Below are positions 11,494-22,599 of a stretch of DNA of 64,000 bases, one piece after another (within the stretch, counting starts at the first letter, position 1; the number at the start of each line of letters is the position of its first letter). Source of the stretch: Aldrovandia affinis (taxonomy: Eukaryota; Chordata; Actinopteri; Notacanthiformes; Halosauridae). Both the position numbers and the translations under genes were made by a program. The notes below the pieces were generated by a model, which ran no database searches, was not told where the DNA came from, and saw only the letters and a list, made by a program, of their open reading frames with translations. The stretch spans positions 7,024,674 to 7,088,673 of the forward strand of contig JAINUG010000026.1 in the NCBI GenBank assembly GCA_029706075.1. The letters are read 5' to 3'.

Positions 11494-12696
11494 GAACTAC
11501 TGTATATAAAATGACTTCACTTCGGTATGGCAAAGAGTTTGTACAAAGCCAAGATTAGAGTTTGTACAAAGCCAAGATTACCGCTTGCTCGCCTGATCAC
11601 CCTCATCGTCATTATTTCTGTGTGTGGTGGTGAAGTGGACCAGTCCCGAGCAGGCGGATCTCGTCGTTACTACAAAATCTTTGCTCAGCAAAGATGACAC
11701 AGTGACGCTTGGGACGACTTTGCTGCACAGCAGGAGTTGTAACTGAGACTGCTGATCTGAAGCCAAGCATGATGTAGGTGTTGAGATCTCTCACATTGTA
11801 AAAAAGTTGACTGCTTGTATTATAACCAGATTAATGCTATTCATTGTTACATAAACCACTTTTTAGTCAGACTTTAGTGATGATAGGCAAATGTAGGCTA
11901 ACATTAGCTAACATAGCATACACTGACAGTGGTGATAGGCACAAACTAAGCTAGCTACATTTTGGTGTACATTTTCAGTGGCTAATCATAAAATCATGAC
12001 AGTCTACTACTTTTGTAGTGAATTAGCTACAAGGGTAGAATGATTACATAAAATATTTCTTAGTGACATTTGTCATTGAAACGTTCAATGAAAGGCTTTT
12101 CATTCAATTCAGTATTTTACATATCAATATTCAATCGACCCTATGTTTATTTTCCTCACTGCCCCCAGAACCCCCCTAGAGGGGCTAGGTCTCATGACCT
12201 CGGTAATTCTTGATTCCTGGATATGGCCCCGTTAACAATACATTCATTAAAGGTTCTTGAATTAATTTGATGTAGTTAATGTAAAATCATGACCATTGTT
12301 TCATAATTGATTTATAAATTATTCTGTGTAATAATAAGCTATACAGTTTGATATGAGGCTTCATAATACAGTACATCCATTAAAGGTTCTTGAATGAATT
12401 TGATGTAGTTAATGTAAAGTCATGACCATTTACCTTTCCCTTAGCCAAACAACACAGTAATAGTAAAAACATTTGAAAGTCTTTATTTTTATGGAATTAA
12501 CATGTACATTCAAGAATGGGTCTAGCATGAATGACATTGAAGATCCTGTATGATCAAAAGTTTTCTCACAGCTGCCTTTATGGTATTAAAAAACAAAGAA
12601 ATTTAAATATTCAATAAAAATGACAACATTTTCTGATACAAATAACTTTTTAGTTAACTTTTTTCCTCAAGGCTCATTTGGTAAACAGAATTCAGG

Positions 12697-13633
12697 CTAA
12701 ATGTACTTAATGGGAAGCAGTGTTCCCTTGCTCTTCATCTCCTTCATTTTTTTTTGATGGCTTCATCAAAAAGCCTTTTTGCAGTGATGGCAGAGCAGCA
12801 TATACTTCTGGCGCAACTACTGTATATACAGCTCGGCAATGGCAGCAGTCCTAGTGATTGTATTTCTGTTGACCCCCATGCGGCTGAAGCACTTGGCCAA
12901 TGATCTTCCACTCACGTGGTCCTTCAGGGCTTTTTGGTATCTTTTTATTATGCTTTTCGGGATGCACTATATATTGTCAATCAATTTATTTATTATATTA
13001 TGACCATTTATTTATTTCATTACGATATGGCAGAGAAATTGTTTACATTTAAGCTAATGTCCTTTTTAAGCCATTGAATGACTAAAATAATATTTTTCAG
13101 ACCATGCTTTCTAGGGTATGGACATTATGTTAGTTAATTCATAAAAAAAGTTATTTAATTCAGAGACAAAATCTGAGCAAGTATAGCCTATCTTTTCCAG
13201 GGTCAGTAGGTTACTTACAACGTGTGCGGCCAAAACAGTCCTAGAGGGGCTTCTTCTTCATTATTTTAGCTTTCTTCTTATTAGAGGAGTCAGAGCTTGA
13301 TGAGGATTCATTGGAAGAGTCGGTAGATGATAAGGACTATATGCTGTCATCCATTAGATTTTTACCAAAAATAAAACTAAAATAAACTAAATAATTGTTG
13401 TTCAAACAAAAATAAAAGGACTATCATAGGTCACAAGCAAATTAATCCTGCTGTAGTCATCCTGAAGACATCCTGAATACTTTTTGGCACTTTTTGGAAC
13501 CTTTGAGCAATCTGAAGGAACATCTTGTCTTTGGTCAACTCTTCGATTTGTTTCTGCATTATTGCATTCTTACTCTGCTCGTTCTGGAACTGTAGCCTCA
13601 ATTTTTTAATCTCCAGAACAGCTGTTGGGGAGG
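12697..13633 (-). pseudogene. CCDC106-like gene remnant (three exons)
   Basis: Three blocks on the minus strand have splice-like edges. Exon 13,633 downward follows an acceptor (CTCTCATTCACAG) and encodes a coiled coil (LEIKKLRLQFQNEQ, MQKQIEELTKDK). Exon 13,336-13,219 encodes an acidic Ser run and then Lys-rich KKKAKIMKKKP, with one in-frame stop, and ends at a GTAAGT donor. Exon 12,966-12,697 encodes SIIKRYQKALKDH and MGVNRNTITRTAAIAELYI. After a frameshift it continues with a VVAPEVYAALPSLQ-type segment and ends KSKGTLLPIKYI before a stop. Coiled coil, Ser/Lys-rich linker and the RNTI..TA.IAEL domain in that order match the CCDC106 family, a nuclear coiled-coil protein family. Stops and at least two frameshifts make it a pseudogene. 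The assignment rests on remembered family features. Confidence 0.65.
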
Positions 13634-13892
13634 CTGTGAATGAGAGACAATTGTTGGGGTTTCCCTGTAGCCTATACCTTATACACCACATAATACTAGC
13701 CCTTAGCTGAATTAAAACCTTATTTGGTATTTTTTGTAGTACTATTATGCAGGGTACTAGAGTCCAGGGATATTGTGCTTTTTACAATATATACAGTAGA
13801 AACAAAATATCTAGATGAGGAAACATGCACTGCACTTTTTGTCTTTTGAGGCAAAAAACTGTTGTAGCCTATATGTTTCTCATCCTCTAGCC

Positions 13893-15139
13893 CAGTGGTT
13901 CTCAAACTTTTCAGTCCATGACCCCCAAAATAACATTGGAAGAGACTCGCGACCCCCACCATCTCCCGAGGTGCTTTCTGACAATCTTGACAAGCATGCA
14001 AACGCGCGCGCACACACACAAATACACAGTTACAGCACCTGGATAATAATAATAACAACATAAAAAGAACACATGTAATAACAACCATATATTTGTTCTC
14101 TCACATGTTTATTAAGTTTGACATAATAGGCCTACAACTACAACTTTTTTAATGAGATGGGTGGGCCTGCTGCTTTTTGGAGCATGTTGGAGACGGCCAC
14201 TCAGAGATCATCGTGATCGGTATTTGTTTATCATGCTGATAAACCAGCAGACGCTTTCCGGTGAAAAATAAAATAATGGGGGCTGGCGGATGGCGCGTAG
14301 CGGTCTAACGCACCACGCTTCCGAGTGGTGTGCGCTGCCCGTCAGGGACGCGGATCGAAACCCGCATCTCTACCAGACCGGCCCTGGTCGTCAGCCCGAT
14401 TGGAGGCGGCATTTGGCTGTTCCCCTCTGGGGGAGGGCGGAGGGAGAGCCGGCACGAGTCCGTCAAGGAGAAGGTTAAGGCGTCCGTGGAAGAATTCCCG
14501 TCTCGGAAGAGGCGGGAACAATCGGCCAGGAATGTGTGTCTCGCTCCCGGAGGACGGGCGACGGACTCGTGGGGGTGGGGAATTTAAATAAATAGAGGGT
14601 CTAATTGGCAACCAAATTGGGAAAAATCTGAAATAAATGTATCGAAAAATAAAATAATGTGAGCTTGAAACAGTGAGGACATGCATTTGCACTGCGCTGG
14701 AGAAAACTTGATGACATTTTCCCAAAGCTGGACCATAAACGGGCCAATATTGGGTAAAAATAAAGGACTGAAGGCAGGAGTCTTACAAGTAGCACATCAC
14801 ATTAATTTCACACACTGTATTATACACAGAGAGCTCCTGCAAGCAGAGCACTCAATCCAAATTATTGTAAGCACCTTGGGGGAAGGGAGAGCATGGGGCT
14901 TTACTGGGAGTCATGGGCTGAAAAGTTTGAGAACCAAAATATTGTAGGCTACATACGCTGAATGTAAAAAGAAAAATGGTAGGCTAACATATAAAATGTA
15001 GGCCTATTATTTTTTATGTTCTGCATGAATGCAATTATGGTTAAAAAAATATTTTATTTTATTGTCACAATTTTTTCTCATTCCTGAAATCATCTCGCAA
15101 CCCCCCACGGGGTCGTGACCCCTACTTTGAGAACCACTG
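13893..15139. mobile_element. hAT (Charlie-type ends) non-autonomous element, 1247 bp
   Basis: It starts CAGTGGTTCTCAAACTTTT and ends with the reverse complement (TTTGAGAACCACTG), and is flanked by an exact 8-bp duplication CTCTAGCC at 13,885-13,892 and 15,140-15,147. These ends are the classic Charlie/MER-type hAT termini. No transposase frame is present. It lies in the spacer between the two arms of the giant inverted repeat, upstream of the CCDC106-like exons, and carries a SINE. Confidence 0.92.
14279..14643 (+). mobile_element. tRNA-headed SINE nested in a hAT
   Basis: It is flanked by the 16-bp duplication GAAAAATAAAATAATG (14,263-14,278 and 14,644-14,659). The head (GGCTGGCGGATGGCGCGTAG with a B-box-like GGATCGAAACC) is followed by a GC-rich body and the tail TCTAATTGGCAACCAAATTG. 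A second copy with the same head is at 58,577. Overlapping frames on both strands are by-products of its GC-rich body. It is younger than the hAT that contains it. Confidence 0.9.
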
Positions 15140-15147
15140 CTCTAGCC

Positions 15148-17379
15148 TATACTTAGCTTATACAATGCAGATTTTGTTTCATAACATGTTTCACAAATGT
15201 TTTCACAAAACGCATTACTGTAGTATTTGAGCCATAAATTACGTATTTGTTATTAAACATTTGCTATTTAGCCAAAAAAGCACAGGGTTGCCAAAGCTTT
15301 CAGCCTCAATCTCACGCTCTCACGCTCACCCAAGAAATGTCATGGCACAGAATCAATGGTAAAATAATGTTTTGGAAGTTTGCTTGCTTTATCTACACAG
15401 CTGTAGTTTCTATGTATTTTAATCAAAAAATCTCTAGCCTGAAAAGGGGCAACATAGACCAAAATCCTGTATATATCTACGGTTTCCATTAATAATAATA
15501 AGATGATAATAATAAGAAGCGATGTTCTTCCCTAAAAAATAGCTGATGGAGACTTCTGATGGATAATTTTCAGATTCTCTGTAACCATATTCAATATTTT
15601 TGATTTCATAAATAATGTAATGTTTAATCTATTAATGTGAATTTCATATTGAATAATATCAAGATATTCCCTCAAGACATTAGCTCTCAATTAACTTACG
15701 TCGCACACTACTGTGCTTTTGACATCTACTGTAGATGTAACTCTTGAAGTAAATAATTATTGTAGCTATTAATCTTTTAGCAAGCTACACTCTTAGAAAC
15801 AGCAAATCTATTAAGATAGATAATGATAACTATGCAATTATAGTTTGCGTCAATGCTAGCAAGCACAGTGGCTAGAAATATAAGTCTGAAACAACATGTC
15901 TGATTACAAGTGATCTAGCAATTGATAGCTATCTACCTATCTAACTGTATGTGTGGCAGGCCATAATATAACCATTAGCTAGCAAGCCAGCTTGGTTTTA
16001 TTAAACTAATAACTTGAACGCAAATGTAATTTAGCAATTATATAGTTACATGCAGCAATTTGTAAAGTCAATCCAAATAAGAAATAAAATAAACAAAACT
16101 ATCAAAAAGTGCCATTATTGATAGAGCTTTAGATTATGTTCCCTACCTTTGAGCGGCTGGGTAGGTTGTGGTCTCTTCTTTGATCCAACAAACCAACAAA
16201 AAACAGGTTCGAAATATGTTCTGCTAGTTAGTAATAGCTGATTGTTTTTTGGGGGGATCCATTCACTATAATAATTTGAAGTAGCCAATCAAGGAAGATG
16301 ATATTAAATGATCTAAGTCCCAGTGATTTAAACATTGGGAGGTACTGCCCCCTAGATCTAGGATCAGTTTTAGTTTTTACTTTTTACTTACTGTAATTCT
16401 TAAGGTTACGATTGGGGCAGAAAGCCTGATCCTAGATCTGAACATCACAATTACAGAAAGACATCACTACACTAGATACATTCTAAAACATATTTTTCAG
16501 CAGCAGAATGAGAACAAAACTAAACTCTGAATTGCAGAGTTGCCTGGTTAAAAAAAGACATGAGTTGTCAGATGGATGATGAAGACAGGCATTTTACAAA
16601 GAAGTGTCAGACGTGATAACTGCTGTCATCACATGAAAGTGAAAAGAGGTCCAGGTCCTGATGGTGCAAGGTGGTAAGTAGCCAAATTAAAACAATTTAT
16701 ATTTATGGAAATGAGAAATAAATCCAACAATTCATTATACTAGCTATCATCTATCACTAGAAATCATAACTACTTAGTTGTCAGTGGGAATAATTATCTA
16801 AAGGCGCTTTGATTCTCATGTGGTTACTTTAGATATATAATTGACATAAAGTCATGTGTTTGTAAAAAAAAAGAAAAGAAAAAACAACATGTCATTTTTG
16901 AGATATGTTTTTTAGGGTTTACAGAAAGCGTACCCATAAGTTCAACACAGCATCAATGCGTCCCAGCTTCATTATTTACAAATGAAGTATTACACTGTTA
17001 TTGTTGTCTTTGTTATTATAGATGTAGAAAATTATAAACATTGTTCTTATTGGTGTGCTGCTTATTAATTCCTTTCTTTCTCCTGTCATACCATTGGTCA
17101 CAGATTTCCTTGATGTATGAAAATTCTTTATTTCATGATCTATCTCAGTCATTATTAAAATATGAGCTCTTAATCATTTCATTAATAATCATTTATCATT
17201 ACTGCCCTTTCTCTGTATTCTTGTGTCTGTGAAATTATAATTATAATGTAATTATAAATGTGGTGAAAAAGTCATACAAGCTTTCCATACATATAATGCA
17301 CATATAATACACGTATGAACAGTTGTAATGTGTTATTTACACATACAGCCAGCTATAACCATTGACTATTTTCCCCCAG
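15148..17379. other. Spacer of the giant inverted repeat, no gene recognised
   Basis: AT-rich and mostly unique. A GATCTAGGATCAG fold-back lies at 16,364-16,436. On the minus strand, bases around 16,155-16,200 could be a small exon (GSKKRPQPTQPLK followed by GTAGGG), which would lie upstream of the CCDC106-like coiled-coil exon. On the plus strand at about 16,640-16,675 a short block ends at GTAAGT. Both are weak. Confidence 0.4.
16364..16436. repeat. Second GATCTAGGATCAG fold-back repeat
   Basis: AGATCTAGGATCAG and CTGATCCTAGATCT are inverted about 45 bases apart, the same palindromic motif as at 3183-3245. Confidence 0.65.
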
Positions 17380-17486
17380 GTTTTTTCCCCAAAGGCCAGA
17401 GACTAAAGCATGCATTTAAAAAAAAATCATATTTATCTGTCTGGCTGAAGAGCGAGGGAACACTGCTTCCCATTAAGTACATTTAG
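17380..17486 (+). pseudogene. Second CCDC106-like 3' terminus, opposite orientation
   Basis: After an acceptor-like TTTTCCCCCAG the plus strand is open to a stop at 17,484-17,486 and ends with KSEGTLLPIKYI. This differs by one residue from the end of the minus-strand copy (KSKGTLLPIKYI), and 31 bases are identical. The two gene ends therefore point outward from the spacer into the two arms. Upstream of the acceptor I find no counterpart of the RNTI/IAEL exon, so only the last exon survives on this side. Its residues before the shared end differ from the other copy. Confidence 0.55.
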
Positions 17487-19850
17487 GCTTAATTCTGTTT
17501 ACGAAATAAGCCTTGAGGAAAAAAGTTAACTGAAGTTATTTGTGTCAGAAAATATTGTCATTTTTATTGAATATTTTTTACATTATTATATAAAGGCAGC
17601 TGTGAGAAAGCCTTTGATGATATGTCACTTTAACGTCAATCATGCTAGGCCCATCCTTGTATGTACAATTTATTTTTTATTCTATAAAAATAAAGACTTT
17701 CAAATGTTATTACTATTACTGTGTTGACTTTTAAATGCATTATGAAAGGTAAAATGGTCGTGATTTTGCATTAACTACATCAAATTTATTCAAGAACCTT
17801 TAATGAATGTATTGTGAAGCCTCATGTCAAACTGTATAGCTTATTATTGCATAGAATAGTTTATAAATCTATTATGAAAAGTAAAATGGCCATGACTTCA
17901 CCTGAACTACATGAACTACATGAATGTAATTCATGAAGCCTTAATGTATATGTTACAAAGCCTCCTGTCAAATCCTTTCATATGGATAATTTTTGTATAT
18001 GTCAAGTCAAGTCATGCTATCGCATTCCAAGTGTAAAGTGACATTGGCTTTTGTCATTATAATAACAGCTAATAATCAGTTTAGCTTTTCTATCACTCTT
18101 ATTTAAAGTTACTTTTGCATACTTATAAATGTTCCTCACATTACAACTGCTGGTCTGTTGAAGTGGTTCATCTGAGTACCATACCAGCTGTACGTGAACA
18201 ACAGTGTTGTGGCAGCTATGACAGGAGACCTCCAGCTTCCAAACCCAAGTTACATTCCTGCAGCACCTGTTGTTTACCTGTGTGTTCAGTATCACAATTT
18301 GTTGTGAACATCTACACAGTGATCCCCACAGCATATCATCAATAGAGAGCGATTTTCAGCACTGTATGTGCATCACTGGGAGGTGACTTCAGTGGCCTGT
18401 TTTCTCGTGTTTTGTGAGACAAGGTAAGAGTATCTAAAAGCAGATGGAGCTGTACTATTGATGGGGGGACATTTGCGTGTTCTACAATATTTTATGAAAA
18501 AAGGTTTAGAAATGTATAGTCTACTACACAGCCATATCACACTATATCGGGAATGTTATGATGCATTCACAAATGCTTTTTGTAACTTACATAATACTTT
18601 TTTAATGCTTATGAATGTATTATGTGTGTGGCATTCTTAGAAATGTGATCCTCAGGTCGGACCAATCCCAGATGGTGATACACTGTTTTTTGGGGGGCTA
18701 TGGTTGTAATTAATTTATTATAACTAGTTCATGATGCATTCATGAATATATACTGTACTATAACAACCCCATAAAATGCAATTTTAGAACTTTTTCAGAA
18801 ACATACTGTATAAACACTTCATGTAGCTATGATGTAATGTTTTCGGGAGTGCTTATGAATGTATTATGAATGCATTATGTGTGCACCATTTTTAGGTCTG
18901 TGATTCTTGGGTCAGACCTATCCCAGGTTGTGACATAATGCATACACATATGTTGTTTTGTATGATGGTAATTCATATATCATGAAGAGCTCAATATGCA
19001 TCCATAAATAGGCCCTGTTGATCATTACATAACAGCATCATTACATGTAATGTAATGCATAAGTAAAACATGTCATAAAGCATTCATAAGGCCCTATGTA
19101 ATTGTAATGTACTTTTTTTTTTTATGCCATGGAAGTATACTGTGCATGGATGCTACAACACAGCTGGTCCAAACTCAACAGTGAAATTCCACCATTCTAT
19201 TGAATCTGCACCACCAACTCTCCAATATTTTGCTTTGGTCTTCAGAACCTGGCCTCTCGGATTTCAAAGCTAGCTGAGTTGTGTCTTCAGCCTCTAGCTG
19301 TTTCTGCAACTCTTCTGTGCATTCCAGTTTGAACAGATACGGACAAGCAACATAGATGGCTATTCTATATCTTCAATTTATTCAGACATTGCTTATTCAG
19401 AAAATATTGCTTGATAACTCTGCTGGGTAGCTATAGGGCAGGTGGGTAGCAGGTATAACTAACTAGCTGGTTACAGTGTCATCAAACACTGTAAAACCAT
19501 GCCTCTACCTGTTTTGCCTCAAGGACTTGTGTGGAGTGATACTTTTTAGCTATGTAATCTAAAGCAGTCCCGGTAGGAAACGCATTAGTTGGGGAAATTA
19601 TTTCTTAGAAACACATATCTATGTGAATTATTTGACAAATGACTCCCATTGTATTTACCATTTGGACGCTTATGGCTCACATGGAAACGGACATAAACAC
19701 AAAAGTATCAATAACGTCATGTGGATGGATCGAAAAGTACTATCACATGAAATTATGGATTTGGGTCAGAGTACTCCTTTAATGTTTAAAATCTGTGCTT
19801 TGTGATGACTGCTGGGTAACTTTCTGTGTGGTCATCATCAGGTAAATTAT
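17380..19850. repeat. Right arm of the giant inverted repeat
   Basis: Reverse complement of the left arm (anchors given there). It lacks the hAT, SINE and hAT-like insertions of the left arm and so shows the ancestral sequence at those places. It has about 490 extra bases (about 18,151-18,640) with no counterpart on the left, and repeated short units such as GCTTATGAATGTATTATG. Alignment with the left arm fades between 19,130 and 19,640 and resumes at 19,640-19,850. I could not define a terminal motif or a target duplication for the whole structure. Confidence 0.85.
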
Positions 19851-20119
19851 TGTAGATGCTGCTCGGTAGCTTGTCCTGCTGAAACATTGCTTTTCAGTGC
19901 ATTGACACTCCCATGGTGTGTTACCAAATCCTGACCATGCAAGTGCCGACTGTAATTGGCAGCATAATTGGCCATAGCGTCACTCAGGTAGGGAGGTTTG
20001 TTCCAGTTTGTTTGTGCAATAGCAGAAAACATGGCAGGGAGATCTGTGGTAGACACTGGCTCTGCTCGCTGGCTTCCTGACCCCAAAGTAACATCTGCGA
20101 CTTCTTTATCCAGCCTCAT
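19847..20119 (-). CDS. Unidentified 90-residue reading frame
   Basis: An open frame from ATG at 20,119 to TAA encodes about 90 residues of balanced, non-repetitive composition (for example MFSAIAQTNWNKPPYLSD, MANYAANYSRHLHG). I do not recognise the family and see no catalytic motif, signal peptide or membrane segment. It abuts the outer edge of the right arm of the giant inverted repeat and reads toward it. An in-frame stop lies shortly upstream of the ATG. A short DNA block at 218-285 resembles its 3' part, with stops, suggesting a repeated sequence. It could be a decayed exon of a mobile element or chance. Confidence 0.3.
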   Translation of the reverse strand: MRLDKEVADVTLGSGSQRAEPVSTTDLPAMFSAIAQTNWNKPPYLSDAMANYAANYSRHLHGQDLVTHHGSVNALKSNVSAGQATEQHLQ

Positions 20120-20124
20120 TATGC

Positions 20125-21760
20125 AGCTGTAATGCTAATGGGACTGCAAAGTCTGTGCAGCTCTAAGAGCTGCCAGAAAATAGAAGTTTTGAGTAGAGAA
20201 ACTGCTGGGAATTTAGGAAATGTATTCCTATGATTCAAAAAGTTTCAAGATTCAATTCTAGTTTTTTAAATTATTCTCTTTTTTCCTGCCTTTGTTTTTT
20301 GCAAATATAACACTACCAAATATATAACATGACAAATAACTTGAGTGTGATAAAAACAAAAGTAAAACATTCAATGTAATACAATTATTTCCGCATTGTA
20401 TGTCTTGGCTTTTTCTATAGAACTGACTAATATCATGCTTTCCCCAGAACCAGAGGGTGAAAATGTACTTGCAATATGAAAATGAGTTTGTCTTTTTTTT
20501 AAATGGCCATATTATGAACTCTATTGTTGGATGTTTAGGGAAATCTTTGTTGTGAAGGTGGTCCTTTCACCCCAAGGCTTCCCCATCCTTCAGTACTGAC
20601 CCTGTATCAACATTTAATTACTTTGGCACCACTCATTGCTTTGGAACGCTGTTAGAGCCTTCATACATTTGCATCTCTGTTCACAGAAACCAAACAACGT
20701 CAGGTCACGCAATCTGTTAGTTGAAATATCCTGTTTACTTATGAAAAATTAATGAGTGCCAGATACACATGAACAGAACTGGAAATACATCTCTGCTTGA
20801 TGTTAGTTTGGCGCCTCTGAATATTGCATGGATTTTTTTTCATATCTGTTTTCTCCTCTGAATAAGCTTTGCCCTTTGGATCCGTTGCAGATTTTATGTT
20901 ACAGTACAATCTGGTGCAATTATAGCCAAAGACAAAAGAAAATCATTTACTGTGTTTCTCAAACAAAATGTGTTAGTAAATTGGTGTGCTGGCGAGAGAT
21001 TACTTTTTTTCTGAACAACCTCCCTTTCTCTCTCTCTGTCTTTCTGAGGTGGAGGATATGTTTGGGAAACTGTCTGTGGTTATCTTTCTTTACTTCTGTT
21101 GATTTTAATTATCTCACTGGTGGTGTATTTGTTTTCAGTTTCGTGCTGCAGAAAGGAAATTTGGGGGCATTTTAGTGGGGGTTGTTCAATTTTAAGGCAC
21201 TGAAATGGCATCTCAATCTGATGGATTTCTCCGTCAGAAAAATAATAGTCTCTTCGGCGTGGGATAAGGTGTGGACCAGAGAGTAGTGCCTTGGTAGAAG
21301 ACGTGCTGATTGCCGTCATGGAGCAGATAGAAGGTGAAAACATTAATCCAGCTTCACAGATGAATAAGGCAGTGGTGTTTTTAAAAAATTATTATTTAGC
21401 TTTGTTATCCAGTTTATTGCGAGCGATATATAGGTTAAACGAGTGTTTGTGCAGGCTACCCCAGTTTTGGCACCAGCTACGAGGGTAATCATTTAAAATG
21501 TTCCCCCATTTATAATAAATGAAACAACTGAAAGGGAGCTTGCTCGCTTCGGAAAGTTGCCTAGTTCCATGAAAAGTATTCCCTGGAGATGCAAAAATGC
21601 TGATCTGAAGCATGTCCTGTCACAAACACTGATTTTGTCACTGCTATTTTGTGTATGGTGAAAGTTTGTTTGTGGTGTTTGCAAGCGCTGATAGCTTGAG
21701 GTTTTTTAAGTGTGGGGATATCAGACATGAAAGGAGAGGAGGTAGAAATGAATTAAATTT
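20125..21760. other. Non-coding stretch, nothing recognised
   Basis: AT-rich with poly-T runs. Small frames on both strands (20,828-21,175; 21,080-21,343) have no recognisable features. Confidence 0.5.
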
Positions 21761-21764
21761 AATT

Positions 21765-22085
21765 GAATTGAACATTTATATAGCACCTTTCAAGGAACCA
21801 AAAGGGCTTTACAATGGTAGGAGCAACTCACCTGAACCACCATCAATGTGCAGCACCCACCTGGGTGAACGCGACGGCAGCCATAGTGCGCCAGTACTAT
21901 GGAGAGGTGCGGAGGGAGGGAATGAATGAATTCCATATATGCATATATATATATTTTTTGGATGGGAATTTGGCCAGGACACTGGGTTAACACCCTACTC
22001 TTTTTGAAAAGTGCCATGGGATCTTTTATGACTACAGAGAGTCAGAGACCTCGGTTTTTACCATCCCATCCGAACAACGGACAAA
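21765..22085 (+). repeat. Fish interspersed repeat (ATATAGCACCTTTCAAG family)
   Basis: The order TTTATATAGCACCTTTCAAG, a CACCATCAATGTGCAGCACC block, GGCCAGGACACTGGGTTAAC, GTGCCATGGGATCTTTTATG and an AGAGAGTCAGAGACCTCGG block follows a common non-coding repeat that I recall from many teleost genomes. A short AT run (about 21,935-21,955) interrupts it. A weaker relative is at 57,729-57,940. The class (SINE or other) is unknown to me. Confidence 0.6.
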
Positions 22086-22113
22086 TAAAATGAAATAAAA
22101 CGGATGGATAAAA

Positions 22114-22300
22114 GATTTGGTGGTCAGCACTACCAGGAGCATTTACTTTGTATTCTCATCAACTTTTTATACTAATTATTCCCTTTTAATATGAGTGTTT
22201 AAAATGCTAATTATTCAGGGTTTTGGCCTAAACTTGCTGTGATTTTGCATGTTCTATTTGCAGTGGTTTTGCGCACCCTATTTGCAGTGTTTTGATATAT
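22114..22300 (+). repeat. 5' LTR (partial) of the degenerate Gypsy element
   Basis: GGTCAGCACTACCAGGAGCATTT and the following 120 or so bases repeat directly at 28,208-28,335, 6 kb downstream, with about 85% visual identity. This is the expected position of paired LTRs around the gag-pol remnants. The first bases (TGTCACATGG in the other copy) are not conserved here, and the 3' limit is uncertain. Confidence 0.6.
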
Positions 22301-22599
22301 ATTTGGTAACACATCTGAGGTGCGTTGTTTCCCAGTGGGACCGATATAATGGACGGATAGATGGAGTCATTGTTTATATCGTAGCAATCCTTCATGGTTT
22401 GGTTAACTAGCAGATTAACTCTGATGATTGACATCAAAGCCAGCTGTCTCCCTCTTGTTGACAATCAAACAGATAATGAGGACATGTTTTTGATGACCCG
22501 TTATCACTAGGTGGCATAGTCAAGCAGCTTTACTCCTGTCACCATGTGATAGACGCCATCTTTTGGTATAGTCGGCAGGATATCTGACCTGTATTTTGA

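Larger units (their letters stand above)
10864..12231. mobile_element. hAT-like non-autonomous element carrying a solo LTR
   Basis: The left end (AATGGCCGTATCTACC) and right end (reads inward as CGGGGCCATATCCAGG) align as imperfect inverted repeats, and both continue into ACCGAGGTCATGA-like sequence. Flanks TTCACAAT and TTAACAAT match at 6 of 8 bases, a plausible decayed hAT target duplication. The matching stretch in the right arm (about 17,805-17,820) runs through without this insert. No transposase is visible. It contains the solo LTR at 10,996-11,493 and a 22-bp tandem duplication (TTTGTACAAAGCCAAGATTA) at about 11,537-11,580. Confidence 0.65.
7600..12760. repeat. Left arm of a giant inverted repeat
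   Basis: This arm is the reverse complement of 17,380-19,850 once later insertions are removed. Anchors include a 14-bp match (7686-7699 with 19,746-19,759), a 45-bp perfect match (8275-8319 with 19,015-19,059), a 30-bp perfect match (10,824-10,853 with 17,821-17,850) and a 31-bp perfect match (12,698-12,728 with 17,455-17,485). Between anchors the arms are diverged but alignable; about 7800-8200 aligns poorly. The arm is interrupted by a hAT (8585-10,133), a SINE (10,162-10,501) and a hAT-like element (10,864-12,231). Removing these leaves about 1.9 kb. A tandem duplication of a unit of about 120 bp is visible at 12,235-12,440. The inner edge overlaps the 3' end of a CCDC106-like gene. Confidence 0.85.

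Noticed and set aside
18017-18334. 105-codon minus-strand frame in the right arm
   Set aside because: The corresponding left-arm sequence is not open over the shared part and lacks the remainder, so no coding constraint is evident.
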